Shown here one piece after another: positions 1-11,565 of a DNA stretch of 64,000 nt. Numbering within the stretch: position 1 is the first letter of the stretch; every line of letters starts with the position of its first letter. The notes under the pieces were generated by a model that worked only from the letters and a program-made list of their open reading frames with translations, had not been told where the DNA came from and searched no databases. The stretch is from Dendrobium chrysotoxum (Eukaryota; Streptophyta; Magnoliopsida; Asparagales; Orchidaceae), in assembly GCA_019925795.1 (NCBI GenBank), contig CM034312.1, forward strand, positions 21,355,914-21,419,913. Direction: 5' to 3'. Made by a program: the position numbers and the translations under genes.

Positions 1-2340
1 AGTTGAGATTTTCTATCAACACGGCCATCAATGGAGTTCTTATATGTAATTTTATTTTATTGATTGAACCTTCTCAACTCTATTGACTTGTCGATAGAAG
101 ATTGGATTCGTTGTCGGCTTTATGCCTTTTATTAGTGAATCTTTCTTGTAATAGACCTTGAAGACCTAATATGAATGTATAAAACAAATATCCCGGTTGA
201 TGTTGCGACCGTAAATTTGTTTGATGGTTTGAGCTGTGTCGACTCCTATCTATTCATATAGAAGGATCGGACTCAAACATAGGTTCATTTCTTGACCCGC
301 ACAGCATTTTCAGATGTCGCGTGTATACATCATGCTCGTCGGGGCAATGCAGGTAATCATATTTCAATGCATGAAGGGGGGCATTTTTGAAGTCTTAACA
401 CTAATCAGCTGTGCGAATGATCGTCATTTGAGTATGCATAATGTTCTATTTAAAAGCCCATAGATGCCTTCTATCCGCTTGTACGAGTATTGCGGATCCA
501 GTGGCATGGCGTAGCAGCACGCTGAATTTCATCTGTCACGCATTGACAATGCAGTTTGGCTTATTTCATCTTCTGCATATTGTCATCTTCTTCGATATTC
601 AACCTGCAGGAGCCTATTTTTGTCGGCAGATATGCTCTACGACGCATTAGGAGTCTTCCACCTATTGTTTGCAAGCGGGCTAATTCATCTGGTGTGACAG
701 CTCGACGCCACAAGTTTACTGCTTCAGTTCACCAGTGGCCTGCAATTTTTACTACGAATTCACTGCTGCTTATAGGTGAATTGTAGCATTGGATTACGGG
801 TCCCTTGTTACCTCTTACGAGCGAGCTATTGCACATCACGAGTTTTGTTAGATATCCAAAAGTCATCCACTATCGTATACTGGTGAACTGTATTTAATGC
901 GACATCCTCTTGCACTGCTTGTAGGTACTCACACTCATCGCAGGTTTCCTAACCTTGCTTGTAGCATATTGTATAACTTCTTATATTCATAGGGAATTCA
1001 TCATGCTTGTAGCATATTCTCCATTGTTGCTTGTAGGTAAGTCAGTGTATTCATTCTAAGAGGATGTTGACTGCAAAGGTGTTATAACATCCACTCCCTA
1101 TTGTTGATTATCATTCGTAGACGTATGGTAAATCTTTCGTTATCGCCAATGGATATTCGCATTCATCATATGTTGCGCTATGTATGTTTTCATTCTTCGT
1201 ACGTTGCAAATCAAACTTCTCTGCTCATAGGGGACTTGTGCATTTGCTAGATGCTTGATTGATCTTGACTGTGAAGGCATCTTATCTGGTGCATGACTCT
1301 CCTGATTTGCTCGTGAATGTACTATTGCATTCGTCGCAGTCTCCTTTGATACATTTGTAAGATAGCTGCCATTCCCACAACATATCTAGCATTATCATGT
1401 ATAGATAAGCTAGTGTGCTCATTTGCATGTTATTGTTGATCGCCAATGAGCTGCATTCACCGTTGATCTCCATACATTTGTTGGTTGGGAAGTTCCTTGT
1501 GGCGGCTTGTAAATGGACTGTTGTGTGTGTCATAAGCTTACACTCATGCTTGTAAGCCAATTATCTTGTTCACTACATGTCCCCTGCATACACTCATGAG
1601 AATTTGTGTTCACTGCAGGTTCTTTTCCCTTGCTTGTGGATTGGTTAATTGAATATGACAGGTTACTTTAATTTCATCATTTATGGGCAAATTGTGCATT
1701 GAGAATTTTGCTAGTCATTTACCTCTTGTTTATTCTTTTATTTTTTTTTTACCTCTTGTTTATTCATTGATATTCAATTAAATGATCAAAATTATCATTC
1801 ATCATTTGTATTTTCATCTTGATCATGCCTTTTATCAATTTAAAGTTTAGTTCCCTGTATTTTTTTTTTAAGTCCAGGTCATCTATTTGCTCTGAATTTT
1901 CGTAGCCTCCCAATGCGTCCCTTGTTTAGGAAATATTTCAAGAGTTGGGCCTTCCCACTACTCTAGAGAAAAGCATGTATGGTAGGTGTTAGGTGACACC
2001 GCGGTCGTGCTCTTCTATCCCACCACGCCAGAGAAAGGCATATTTGGGTCTTCAAGGGTACCTTTTTGAAATGCACAGTTCTTTCCCTGCAGCCACGACG
2101 ACACATACACGGGTACTTAAAGTTTCCCCGCCATGCTAGAGAAAAGCGTGTATAGGGCTTACCCGCCTCGCCGCAAGCTTCGCACCATGCTAGAGAATAG
2201 CGTGTATAAGCGATTTTTCGGTTCCCCGCATTCACCGAAAATAGGATTTTTGGGCTTTTTTGTTTCGAAGTGGCGGCGACGATGAGCACAAAGATCGAGG
2301 CACACAACTTTTCTTTTCTCTTTCTTTTGTATGTTTCGTC
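1..2340 (+). repeat. Family X interspersed repeat, left copy (cut by window edge)
   Basis: This segment matches the reverse complement of roughly 41040-44455. The first 40 bases match 44420-44455, the block at 445-560 matches 43740-43850, and the block at 290-350 matches 44112-44176. At 1951-2210 it carries four degenerate copies of a short hairpin-like motif (CATGCTAGAGAAAAGCGTGT type), and the right copy has the equivalent motif four times. Several short ORFs are present, but none is conserved as protein between the copies. Length, copy number and structure suggest a long LTR or other retrotransposon segment, but I see no termini or TSD, so the class is inference. Confidence 0.6.
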
Positions 2341-2352
2341 TTCCCTTTTTTT

Positions 2353-2363
2353 AGATAGTAGTA

Positions 2364-2412
<49 letters not shown>
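2353..2412. repeat. (TAA)n microsatellite
   Basis: An almost pure AAT/TAA trinucleotide run at the 3' edge of family X. The right family X copy has an AT-rich TAATTA-type tract at the same relative place (40850-41030), so the tract is probably part of the repeat. Confidence 0.9.
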
Positions 2413-3605
2413 GGATAATGATAAAGCTAACTAATGATACTAATTAATAATAATGATTAATAGTAAATAAAGAAAAGAAAGAAAGGGTTGTTGTTTGGTT
2501 GTGAACTGGTTTTGGCTGGGGCTGATGTTGAAGGGTTGAATTGTGAATTCAGGTAGGCCAATAGCTAGCTGGCTATATAGGGAGATTGGCACAAATCTAG
2601 GTTAAAGAGATTGGGGTGCAAATGAAGTGTGACTTTTGGCTGTGGTGGATTGAGTGGAGTTCGGCTGGGTTGAGGAGGATGGAGGTCGGCAATTGAGGCT
2701 TGTGAGCTGTGGAGATTGGAGGCGGATTGGAAGAATTGTCCAGGTAAATATGAAGGTAATTTGGTCGAAGCAGGCAGTGGATTGGGCGGCTAGGTCGTGG
2801 GTGTGCGGCTGTGGCTTCGGAACAGGGATCTGCTCGGGTTCGGTTCGGAATGGATGAGGTGTCGGATAGGGATTCACTCGGGTAGAGGCGATATTGGGCA
2901 AGGATTGGACACTTGGCTGTGTGTGGCTTCGGCAATTGACGAGAGGCTTGCGGGAGGAAGAAGTGACGAACCTGATAATTCTGATGTGTCGAAGCGGGCA
3001 GGCTGTCGAGTGGCTAGGATAGGAGTTCAGCTGGCTCGACGGGAGTTCAATCGTAAGCTGGGAGGTGGAAGTCGGTTGTGTCAATCGGCACAGTGGGTAA
3101 GTCAGAATTGAGGATGGGTTCGGATTAAGGTTTGTCTAGGTTCGGTTGCTCACGTGAGGTAAGAAATAGAGGCTGACGGTTGAGGAAGAAGCGAGCTGGG
3201 ATGTTCGACTGGTTGAAGTTGTTCGGCAGGGAGGACTGAAGTCGTGAGGTCAAGGGAATCGAACGATTGGATCGCGGTTTGATTGAGGTCGGAGGAGCTA
3301 CGAATTTCAGAGCTCGTTCGATCAAGCAGATTGAGGATGCGAGATTAGCTTGCGAGCGGATGTGAAGGGATTCGAACTGGGAAGTTCGACGTGAGGTTTC
3401 GGCGGGTTGAGGTCTTCGATCATGAGAATCGAAGGCAGCGAGAGGAAAAGAACCGATCAAGCGTGGAAGCAGAAATAGAATGAAGTTAGCTTCATTCTCA
3501 TTTTATTGACGCAAACAGGGGCTAAAGCTTGAGGCTCTGCGCATGAATTACGGGAGGAGATGGTTTTGGCGCCGAATATAGTGGGATTTCAGGGGGAATT
3601 CGGGA
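2413..3605. other. GC-richer stretch without a recognisable gene
   Basis: Overlapping ORFs of 67-160 codons are open on both strands (for example 2602-3084 minus and 2797-3111 plus). None has a recognisable domain, splice structure or homologue I know, and open frames on both strands are expected in stop-poor DNA. It directly follows family X and may be a continuation of that element. Confidence 0.4.
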
Positions 3606-3635
3606 AACGATGTACAACCTTGATTTGAGCTGGGC

Positions 3636-3640
<5 letters not shown>

Positions 3641-3703
<63 letters not shown>
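3641..3703. repeat. (TA)n microsatellite
   Basis: About 30 uninterrupted TA units. The apparent ORFs here encode only Ile-Tyr repeats and are not genes. Confidence 0.95.
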
Positions 3704-3707
<4 letters not shown>

Positions 3708-5087
3708 TTCAATGGAGGTCAACACTTCCTCTCCAATTGAAGATCCATTTGTATATTATCTTTTCTTTCATAAAAATTTAAATAAAAAAAATGCTCTTGT
3801 GTGTTCTATTCTTGATTTTCTTGTTGTTGATTTTCTGAAATTGCTGACATCAAATTTAAGCTAAGATTTTTCCTAAATTTTTGCAAACACTTCCTATCAA
3901 TTTCTTACCCTTAGCAGACTAAGGAGTACATTGTGAAGCATCGTCACGTCTCTTTTTAAACATGGCTTGAAATGTCTATTGCTAGTCATTGTTATGTTCT
4001 TATCTCTACTAAAGTGTCCAGCAACACCTCTTATACATAATTCTAAAATCAAAAAAGTTTTTCAAAGATGAATGAGGGATGCAAATACAAGAACCTTTAA
4101 ATATCTAATCATTTTTAATTATATATCCTTAGCTAATCATAGATGACTTATTATTCAAGTCTAAGTAAATCACGCCCAATCTCTTATAAGCGATATACTC
4201 TATTTAATATGATCATCATCAAAGTAAAAAACAAAAAAATATTCCAATTAATTATTGTGAGATATAATTACTTATCTTTATAAAAGTAATAGATATATTT
4301 TAATTGCAAAAGACATCACTAATTACTCATGTAATTCATTATTTGTCTTAAATCAAATCTTCACTTGTCATATCCCCTCATTATAAAGATAATAATCATT
4401 TTTCAAATCAATCTTATAAAATATAATATCATTGTTTATTATTTCTAGCATATCATTCAAATGAGGTATAAGAAACTTGTATTTAATACTAATTTTATTG
4501 ATGACTTAACCATCCATATATGCCAACTCATTTCTTTTTTTGGGTGTAAGCAAAGTAAGTACAATGCAATGATTCTTCTCAAGTCACCAGCCAATCTCTT
4601 AAGTTCAACTTGCTCTATTGGATCATCCTATAATAAAATAATTTAAGCAACATCAACATCCCTAAATGGTGGTAATTCATTGGAGAGCTCATCATGACCA
4701 ATATATTTAAAATCAATCAACGGTTGTTTATCATCATCAAGCATCACAATCTTGGACGGTACATATTTAACTCTAGCTATTAAGGCATAGATCATAATCT
4801 CTACGAACTCTTTTTCTCAAAGGTGTGTCGCCTTAGAATACGCAGAGGCTTTTTCACATCATTAGAAGCACTTGACTTAGGTTTTATAGGTTTTAAAAGT
4901 ACCCTTCTCTTATTAGTTTTGAAAGCATATATATTGGAACTTATAAAATAAGAGGTGAGGTGGAACAGGGGACCTGAGTTTAGCCGTTATGTTAAGCCTA
5001 GTATTAATTAAACTTCTATTTCACTTCTGATGCGAAATTTATCATTCCCAAGCGTCTCAATTAACAATATATTATTTTTACAAAGTT
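3704..5087. other. AT-rich intergenic DNA downstream of PSAN
   Basis: I see no coding region, RNA gene or clear transposon ends here. The only ORFs are about 60 codons and of unremarkable composition. Confidence 0.5.
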
Positions 5088-5093
5088 TTTATT
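5088..5093 (-). terminator. Candidate PSAN polyadenylation signal (AATAAA)
   Basis: AATAAA on the minus strand, about 183 bases past the PSAN stop codon. This is a normal 3' UTR distance for a plant gene. Plant signals are loose, so this is only a candidate. Confidence 0.45.
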
Positions 5094-5275
5094 CAGGTAT
5101 TTCCGTAGAACTGCCATTAGGTGTTTGAAAAGTTACTCTATTGCTACTAATCTAATGCAGGGAATTGCCAACACAGAAATACACGAGGAAACTAAGGTGA
5201 ATGGAATCTAAAACTTTCAAAGTGGACTCGTTGCATGCACAAAGATGAGGTGATTTAGAAGTTTTGTTGACCATT

Positions 5276-5365
5276 TCACCATTTCCAGAAAACGTTCGAT
5301 CCGCACTTGTACTTATCCTTCCCTTCGCATTCCAATTCCAAGTCTTCGGTGAGGAACTTCACCTT
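5276..5365 (-). CDS. PSAN: PSAN exon 3 with stop codon
   Basis: 29 codons plus TGA, beginning KVKFLTEDLELECEG and ending GSNVFWKW, the family's diagnostic C-terminus. The acceptor is ATGCAG/AAG. Any start codon upstream in the open frame lies in intron 2 and is not used. Confidence 0.95.
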   Translation of the reverse strand, partial: KVKFLTEDLELECEGKDKYKCGSNVFWKW

Positions 5366-6632
5366 CTGCATTATCACAACAATTTCATTCATTTTTATCC
5401 TTGAAAGCAGGAAGATAAGATAAGCAGTACTTGAATAATCATTATCATCATCAGCTTTTCCCAAGTATTTGTGTTGACCCTATAAGTTATTACTTCAAAT
5501 TTATTCTTATTGAGTGAATTCTGCTTATGCTAAATTTGTTTTGTTCGAATCTGTATATGCAATCTCTATTCATTTTTCTTTTAATATGCCTTTATTACGA
5601 AGTAATCATTTCAAATTAATCTTTTATAATAGTCTTATTGCTGCATATTCTACCCTCTATTGTATGAACTGTTTAGTCTATTTTTCATTATTTTTGCTTT
5701 AATAAGTTCTATTCTCAGGTCGCTGAAATAAGTACTTAACATTTCATTCTTTCTAATTTTATCATACACTCATCTTACTATTCTTGCTTGATTCTACCAC
5801 ACTGAATTAGGAGAAATTATTCTGTGCGGATACCGGACGCAACTAACATTCGGAGCCCAATGAAAATGCGCCACATCATCCAGTACCGAGCCTCGGTACC
5901 GAGTACCGGGTGACGTGGCGCATTTTCAGTGGGCTCTGGACGGCTGTTAGTGAATTCTTCATCCCCCAACATTATTTTTTAAAATTTATTTATAAAAATA
6001 TTCTCATAGCACGTTATTTTTGACATAATTATTCCCTTTAACCATTCAGTTTGGATTATAAAAATTTATATACCGAGTAGTAAAGTTAATCTGGCAGTTA
6101 ATCAATCAAACCTTCTGCTTAGCCAAATCTTGGCACCCGGTGAAGTTCTCTGGGAACTTGCACGTGCCAAACTCCACAGTGTACGCACGTGCCAAGTTTG
6201 CACCGCTGGTAGCCAACCTCTTCTGGTCATTCAATTCCTGCACAAAACCATATAAAACCAGTTCAATTACTTCAATATACTGAATTCCTAAACTTTCTTC
6301 AGAACTTCCAGTGCTTTATAACCAACCTTATTCGCTTTGCTCTTTTCAAGGTACTCTTCAATGATGCCAGCGTTAGCTGAAGAGGCGGCAGTCACCATCG
6401 AGGCAGAGAAGACGACGGCAGCTAAGCCGACAAGAGCCGCCCTTCTCCCTTCACCTGCTTCCTTCGGTTCCATAGACTGAGCTTTCTGGGCTCTTATAGA
6501 AGGCAATTTTATTGAAGAGGCCGAGATTGGTGAAGCTGATGGTGTGGAGGTGGATCCGGGCTTGAGGCTGGCCATGGATGAGGCTGAGATGGCATGGCTG
6601 CAAGCCAAAACGCTTGAGTTCATGGCAGCCAT
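5276..6632 (-). CDS. PSAN: Photosystem I reaction center subunit N precursor (PSI-N)
   Basis: The gene encodes the small extrinsic lumenal subunit of photosystem I, on the plastocyanin side. Exons 6327-6632, 6112-6237 and 5276-5365 join in frame to 173 codons, close to the family length. Residues 1-60 are Ser/Ala-rich and acid-poor, as in a stroma-targeting peptide. A twin arginine at 63-64 precedes a hydrophobic stretch and an ANA cleavage site at 86-88, which fits the thylakoid twin-arginine route known for PsaN. The mature part would be 85 residues with four cysteines, a TSGANLARAYTVEFGTCKF segment and the conserved KDKYKCGSNVFWKW end. All borders are GT-AG. The ATG context (G at -3, G at +4) is strong. 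Both introns carry no coding sequence and intron 2 contains a hairpin MITE. The gene looks intact. Confidence 0.97.
5842..5951. mobile_element. Hairpin MITE (foldback element) in PSAN intron 2
   Basis: A nearly complete inverted repeat of about 110 bp. The left arm starts ACTAACA and runs GAGCCCAATGAAAATGCGCC; the right arm is its complement and ends TGTTAGT. The loop falls in the self-complementary CCTCGGTACCGAG at about 5891-5903. There is no coding capacity. It lies between exons 2 and 3, so the PSAN pre-mRNA would contain a long stem-loop. TSDs are not clear. Confidence 0.75.
6112..6237 (-). CDS. PSAN: PSAN exon 2
   Basis: 42 codons in phase 0, beginning ELNDQKRLATSG and ending GCQDLAKQK. 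The acceptor is GTGCAG and the donor is AAG/GTTTGA. It contains two of the four lumenal cysteines. Confidence 0.95.
6327..6632 (-). CDS. PSAN: PSAN exon 1
   Basis: 102 codons in phase 0, covering the whole bipartite transit peptide and the first residues of the mature protein (GIIEEYLEKSKANK). The donor is AATAAG/GTTGGT. The open frame runs on to 6288, but those 12 extra codons are intron read-through: the protein must continue with ELNDQK from exon 2. Confidence 0.95.
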
Positions 6633-6800
6633 CTCTGGTATCAGAGAAAGGGAATGAGTTGGAGAAGGAAGACAGAGGAGTGGGAGTGGGATTTTGCCGT
6701 GTCTGTGATAAGATTTTATGAGAAAAGAGATAGGAAGGAGAAAGGAGTGTGGTGGGCGAGTGGATAAGATCAGATTTCCTTGAAACTTATTGGTAGTTAC
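6633..6800 (-). promoter_or_regulatory. PSAN 5' leader and proximal promoter with I-box/GATA motifs
   Basis: Just upstream of the PSAN ATG are a CT-rich leader and two GATAAG motifs read on the plus strand, at 6707-6712 and 6763-6768. The second is GGATAAG, an exact I-box core. I-box/GATA elements are typical of light-regulated nuclear photosynthesis genes and work in either orientation. No convincing TATA box is seen. Function is inferred. Confidence 0.45.
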
Positions 6801-7742
6801 TGGGAAATGTGGGTCCAGGAGTTCTTTAGTGGTTTATTTTTGAAGTTGTGGGGTCCATTGCTGAGTTGTGGTCCTCATTTCTTTAGAATTTGTTATATAT
6901 TAAATACAAGTGATTAAAATATAAATCTTATTACTTTACATATTTGGATTTAATATCTTAGCCAGCCCAATTGTTAAACAACAATTAAGTAGGTTAATGA
7001 ACAAAAATGTGAGCATCTAAGCTTATTTATTTATTTGATGAGTTTTTAAAATTCTACTCATATTTATTTAATTCTATAAATAAATTAATTTACTTGAGCC
7101 TTAGATGATGAATATTGAGTGCAATTATTCACTTGTAATTTTATTTGTAATAGGGAAAAATTCCCTCAAATTAAATATGTGCACCTTAGTTAAGTAAAAA
7201 TATGAAATTAGGAGTTCTCATATTTTATGATTTTTTATGAATTTTGTCCTTTATTTCAAGATTTTTCGTCTTCTGAAGAATTGCAATGGATGAAGTTTTA
7301 TTGAGTAATTTTGCCTTGTCAATCAATTTCATTTATTAGTGAGCAGTTTTGTGAACTATAATAAATTACAGTTTCATTTGTGACATTTTTTTTAGTGCTT
7401 TTTATATAGTTTTGTTGAATAATTTTTTTTAAGAAATAGCAAAAAAATAATGATCAAAAGTTGTTAGAAATAAAACCTGCATCTTATATTTTTTTAGGTT
7501 TCATTTGGGGCAATTTTTTATCGATGTTTTTTTTTTGTTTATAAGAAATTTTCATATTAGAAAATAGTTTTAAAAAATAATAAAAAAATCATCCAAACCT
7601 TAATCGGCTTTTGAGCTATGAATAACTGCAACACATGAATGCAAAGCAAACTGAAATTTGCTTTTGTTGGCTGTAATCATTAGTAGTTAAATTTCACATT
7701 TACCAATTTAACAATAATTGTAACTTCATGCATGATCATTAT
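6801..7742. other. AT-rich intergenic DNA, nothing recognised
   Basis: Upstream of PSAN and ending at the TSD of the LINE. I see no ORF of note, repeat termini or RNA gene. Confidence 0.5.
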
Positions 7743-7754
7743 TAGTTGTGTAAT

Positions 7755-9890
7755 ATATATATATATATATATATATATACATTGAAATATAAATTTTTTA
7801 TTCCAAAGAAAAAAAATTACAGACAACATCAAAAGAGGACAAATCAAAATACAAATCACAATATCCCAAATTTAGAAAAATGACCTCAAAAAATAAAGAA
7901 CAAAAAAAAAAGACCAAGATGCAAGACGGACTCAGTAAATAGTATGAGTCATTCTGCACTCGTCACCCAGATGCCTGGCCAGGACCATCCATTGGAGGCA
8001 ACGAACCAGCCCAAAGATAATCTCCAGAGCAACAAGCATCATCTCACATCCAAAAGAAGAGCCACCAAAGTCCGACCAAAACAAGAGATTCCACCACCAA
8101 GGTTGCTAGCAAGCCAAGATCATTTAGGTGGCAAGCAAGGGTCTGCCCCATCATTGTCCATTTGCCCGAAGCAAACCAAAAGCACCAAATAATATCCACA
8201 ATCATAAATCCACTTTTGTGTATGAAAACAGAGAGCACTACCCACAATAGTCTGAAGGAAGAAGCCCGCCCCAACCAAGCAGACCCCAATAATAAAAGGA
8301 AGGCCAAATCCAAAAAGAAGATTCATTGCTTTTTGGATTTACGTTTTCAATGCTTACCACTATTTTTGAAAAAACTAACATCAATAATTTGAAGAATACT
8401 TAAATCAAAGTTGTCTCGAGAATCCAAATCTTTCTCATTAATTTCCTCCTCGCCTGTTGAAGAATTGCCATCATCTAACCAGTCACCATGCCTCACCACT
8501 TTATCCCTAGCAAGTTGAGTTAACAAAGCATCACTGGAAATAACGTATATAGGCACATAAACTAGAGGCACAACAACTTCATCATTACCCTCATTAACCA
8601 CCATAATATGAATTGGTGAAGTAAGCATCCCAAAAGCCACATTGTCCAAATTAACCAGCTCTACCGTAGCTCCACCACCCCCAGAAACTAAAAAAACAAA
8701 ATTATCACCAGACTCCTCCACAGCTTCAGCACAAATAGGACTAGCTATAAGGTTAATGCAATAATTATTGGCATTCAGGTTAACATCAACACATTCTACA
8801 CTATCTCTGTTAGTACAATTGATATTCACAGGCATAATAGTATCTAAAGGATCAACTTTCTCCTCAACATAAACGGGATCACCTAAAGGTAAAACTGAAG
8901 TCAATTGACCAGCAGCTTCCACAGAAAGACCAGCATTATTCCCGTCAACAGCATCAGTAGGAGCCAAATCCAGAGCCAAATCATTGGCAACACAAGAAAC
9001 AACATTAACTACCCTATCCCTCTCACAGCTAACAATAACATTTCTCGGTTTAGAGGCAACAGGAACAGTAGTAGGCGGGGTAGAAGATAGATGAGGCCGA
9101 CAATCACCACTCAAATGCCCTATACATTTACATGAAGCTTCCATAATAACTTGCTGAATATAACCTAATTTTTCAGGACCCAACCACACTTTGTCAGGAT
9201 AAGTTTTTGTGATGTCAAGCTCAACCAGAACACGGGCTACAGAAGGACGATAACCCACGGAAGTAGCATTATCAACCTTCAACGACTTACCAAAAATCGA
9301 ACCCAAGCAATAAATGATACGAGGGGAGAACAGATGAGAACGGAGATTAGGGAAAGAAACCCAAATAGGGATAACAGGAGACTCAATACCAAGATCAACA
9401 AGAAGAGACCATTTGGTCAATTTCATATAGCAATTATTAACTAAATAAGATCTATGACAGCAAATCCTATTATAACCAAGATCATTAATCATTTTAATCA
9501 AAATATGCGACGGATCAAGCAAGGTAATCGAGACATCACCAGTAAGCTTAAGATTGAAGAAAAACCTTTGAATGGATTCAAGAGAAGGTCGCTTAAAGGG
9601 GAAGAAACCAACTAACGAAAATTGAAAAGGAGCCGCTAGGGCAGTGATCTCCTCCTCCGAGATCCAAAATGATGGCAAGTCACGAAAAGAAGTAGGGTTG
9701 AGATCAGTAAATCTCCCATCAAAGGAACTTCTAGCAAGAGCATCGATAAAAGATCAAGATTTGAACGAACCATCTAAAAATTCAAGATCGTTCAGGCGTT
9801 TCACTGCCATTTCGGCCAAAGAGGCCGGAGAAAGGCGAAACGTAAGTAAAACAAACACCAAAGTAAACCACAATAGAGGAACAAAGAAAA
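7755..9890 (-). mobile_element. ORF1-only LINE (HAL1-like) with 12-bp TSD
   Basis: Perfect 12-bp direct repeats TAGTTGTGTAAT flank the element (7743-7754 and 9891-9902). Read on the minus strand it has a leader of about 80 bases, an ORF1 with a DUF4283-type domain, a 3' UTR that is T/G-rich and ends TTTGGAATAAAA, and a (TA)n tail at 7755-7779. A 3' simple-repeat tail plus a long TSD is the signature of target-primed reverse transcription. There is no room for ORF2: only about 570 bases separate the ORF1 stop from the tail and they have no endonuclease or reverse transcriptase motifs. It was probably mobilised by another LINE. Confidence 0.8.
8347..9810 (-). pseudogene. LINE ORF1 protein (DUF4283 / zinc-knuckle type), one in-frame stop
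   Basis: From the ATG at 9808-9810 the frame encodes about 18 residues, meets a TGA at 9754-9756, then stays open for the rest (443 codons from 9678). The first ~170 residues after the stop have the DUF4283 pattern of plant LINE ORF1 and plant zinc-knuckle proteins (PFQFSLVGFFPFKRPSLE, later WVSFPNLRSHLFSPRII). It ends in a shortened knuckle CKCIGHLSGDC, which lacks the usual C-x2-C-x4-H-x4-C spacing. The C-terminal half is acidic and low in complexity. Family members bind nucleic acid. One stop in a ~490-codon frame suggests fairly recent insertion. Confidence 0.75.
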
Positions 9891-9951
9891 TAGTTGTGTA
9901 ATTTATATCATGAGATACAGCTACAACAGAAGGGTCTGCTAAAATTATTTA

Positions 9952-10193
9952 GGGAATTTATATACATATCAATTTTTATCATGTTATTTACATATCTAAC
10001 ATTTAAAATTTTAATATTTCATGCCTATCACCCATAGTTCAAATATGGATGCAAAAAATAAATTATTAAAGTTTATATGATGGTATGAGTGGTAGAAATG
10101 AAATATAAGAATTGCACAGACATGAAATATTAAAGATTTATGTGTTAAATATATAAATAATATGATACATAGTGGTATTTAGGTAAATTGCCC
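9952..10193. mobile_element. MITE (TIR GGGAATTTATATAC), copy 1
   Basis: A 242-bp element with inverted termini GGGAATTTATATACAT and GGGCAATTTACCTAAATACC (complement of the right end), flanked by AAATTATTTA at 9942-9951 and 10194-10203. Same family as 18403-18664. A 9-10 bp TSD suggests a Mutator-type element, which is inference. Confidence 0.75.
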
Positions 10194-10283
10194 AAATTAT
10201 TTAATGGGTAGTTTCTTTTCTTAATGATGATTTAATTAATACTACCACTAGATAGAACTTAAATAACTAGATATAACTATGAT

Positions 10284-10412
10284 ACTATTAGAAATGACCT
10301 TTATTTATTAAATTTAAATGAGAATTTCACTCTTAATACAACACAATGGAGAAAAAAGATTCTTGTAGCCAACCCCACATACTGGGATAAAAGTTTGATG
10401 ATGATGTTGTTG
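10284..10412 (+). mobile_element. RTE LINE, 3'-end fragment (copy 1)
   Basis: Matches the last ~130 bases of the RTE element at 50471-53131 in the opposite strand: the end of ORF2 (LDLNENLT, TQWRKR), its stop, the GTAGCCAACCCCAC block, and a GATGATGTTGTTG tail. Truncated at the 5' end. Confidence 0.8.
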
Positions 10413-11441
10413 TATATTTTGTCTCATAATCATTAATAATATTCATTATATAGCCATAGGAAAGATTAATAACCGATTATTATCAACAGAAGGCTAAGTA
10501 AAGTTATCAGTTAAATTTTTGTTGTAATTATTATTTAATATGTCATCAAAATGATGGCTGTTATAACAATTGATTTATTTTAAAATACTGGAATAATATT
10601 AAAAAATTTATATAAGTTTAAGCACAAAAGAAAGATGAGGCATTTGTATAAATAAATAAAAAATATTTTTTTTTAATGTTACTCTTGCATGCAATATGTC
10701 AGTCCAAAAAAAGCATATTAATAACCGAATCAAGCAAACCAAATAAATTTTTATATTAGAAAATCATTCAAAATAGTAATAAGAAAGCTATCCCGAACGA
10801 AGCCTAGTCCTCCAAAACAATAAATGTATTGGTAGCCCGATTGCAAATCCCGCTGCAAGCTCACCACAAACAATGTGCGCCCATCAGCTAAAATTTACAA
10901 AAGAATCAGCATAAAACAATCATACTAAGATTATTTTCAAAATTATATTAGCCAAAGAAAGCAATAAACTGGGTTTATACCGATATAAATAAACATACGT
11001 AATTTCTCTAAGAATTCCATCCCATAGTTGTAAAGTTTACATTTGGCCAAATTTAATTCAGCCTTCTTATACCACACAAAATAGACAAAAGGAATGAAAA
11101 AGCTCCATCTGTCTCAGTTGAACTTCTTGCTTGTCATCTTTAGGTTCCTGCAATTTACAGAACAACTGGCATGGAACCTCCTTTTTATAATTATGGAAAA
11201 GCCATACAATACTCCCACCAATATTGCCATCAAATAGCTTCAGTGATAGTAATGTCCTGTCACATTGAGGTAAATTGGGAAGTTGGAGGAAGAAGCAAAT
11301 ATCAGTAAAAGAATAGACGAGCTGGCCGCGGCAACTCGAATAATTCCTGCCAGCAAAAGAAACAATATCAGCTACACCTTGGCAATGGAGATTCCTGATA
11401 GAGCATCTAACCGGAATGAAATCCTGCAACGTTCACCTTTA
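10413..11441. other. Spacer covering the 3' flank and UTR of SDN5
   Basis: AT-rich DNA with no independent gene. The 120-codon minus-strand ORF at 11067-11429 begins just after the SDN5 stop and has no recognisable domain; it most likely lies in the 3' UTR. Confidence 0.5.
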
Positions 11442-11565
11442 TCAGTGCTTGACACTAGCAAAACACAAAGCGACTTCTGCCTGAGCTTGGAGCTCTTCCA
11501 AGACTCGAAGGACATCCTCCTGACTGACTGAAGGTTCAAAGGCATCCTTGAGCATATTCCGAAGT
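11442..11565 (-). CDS. SDN5: SDN5 exon 14 with stop codon
   Basis: 124 bp, 40 residues and TGA at 11442-11444: RLRNMLKDAFEP then VLRVLEELQAQAEVALCFAS and VKH. Acceptor AAAAAG/A. A 6.1-kb intron separates it from exon 13. Confidence 0.93.

Noticed and set aside
2602..3084. 160-codon minus-strand ORF
   Set aside because: Overlapped by open frames on the other strand and in another phase; Ser/Thr/Pro-rich composition follows base composition; no domain.
3522..3864. ORFs with long Ile-Tyr repeats
   Set aside because: Produced by the (TA)n microsatellite on both strands.
6288..6326. PSAN exon 1 extended by 12 codons to the end of the open frame
   Set aside because: This is intron read-through. 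The donor AAG/GTTGGT and the conserved ANK-ELND junction show that exon 1 ends at 6327.
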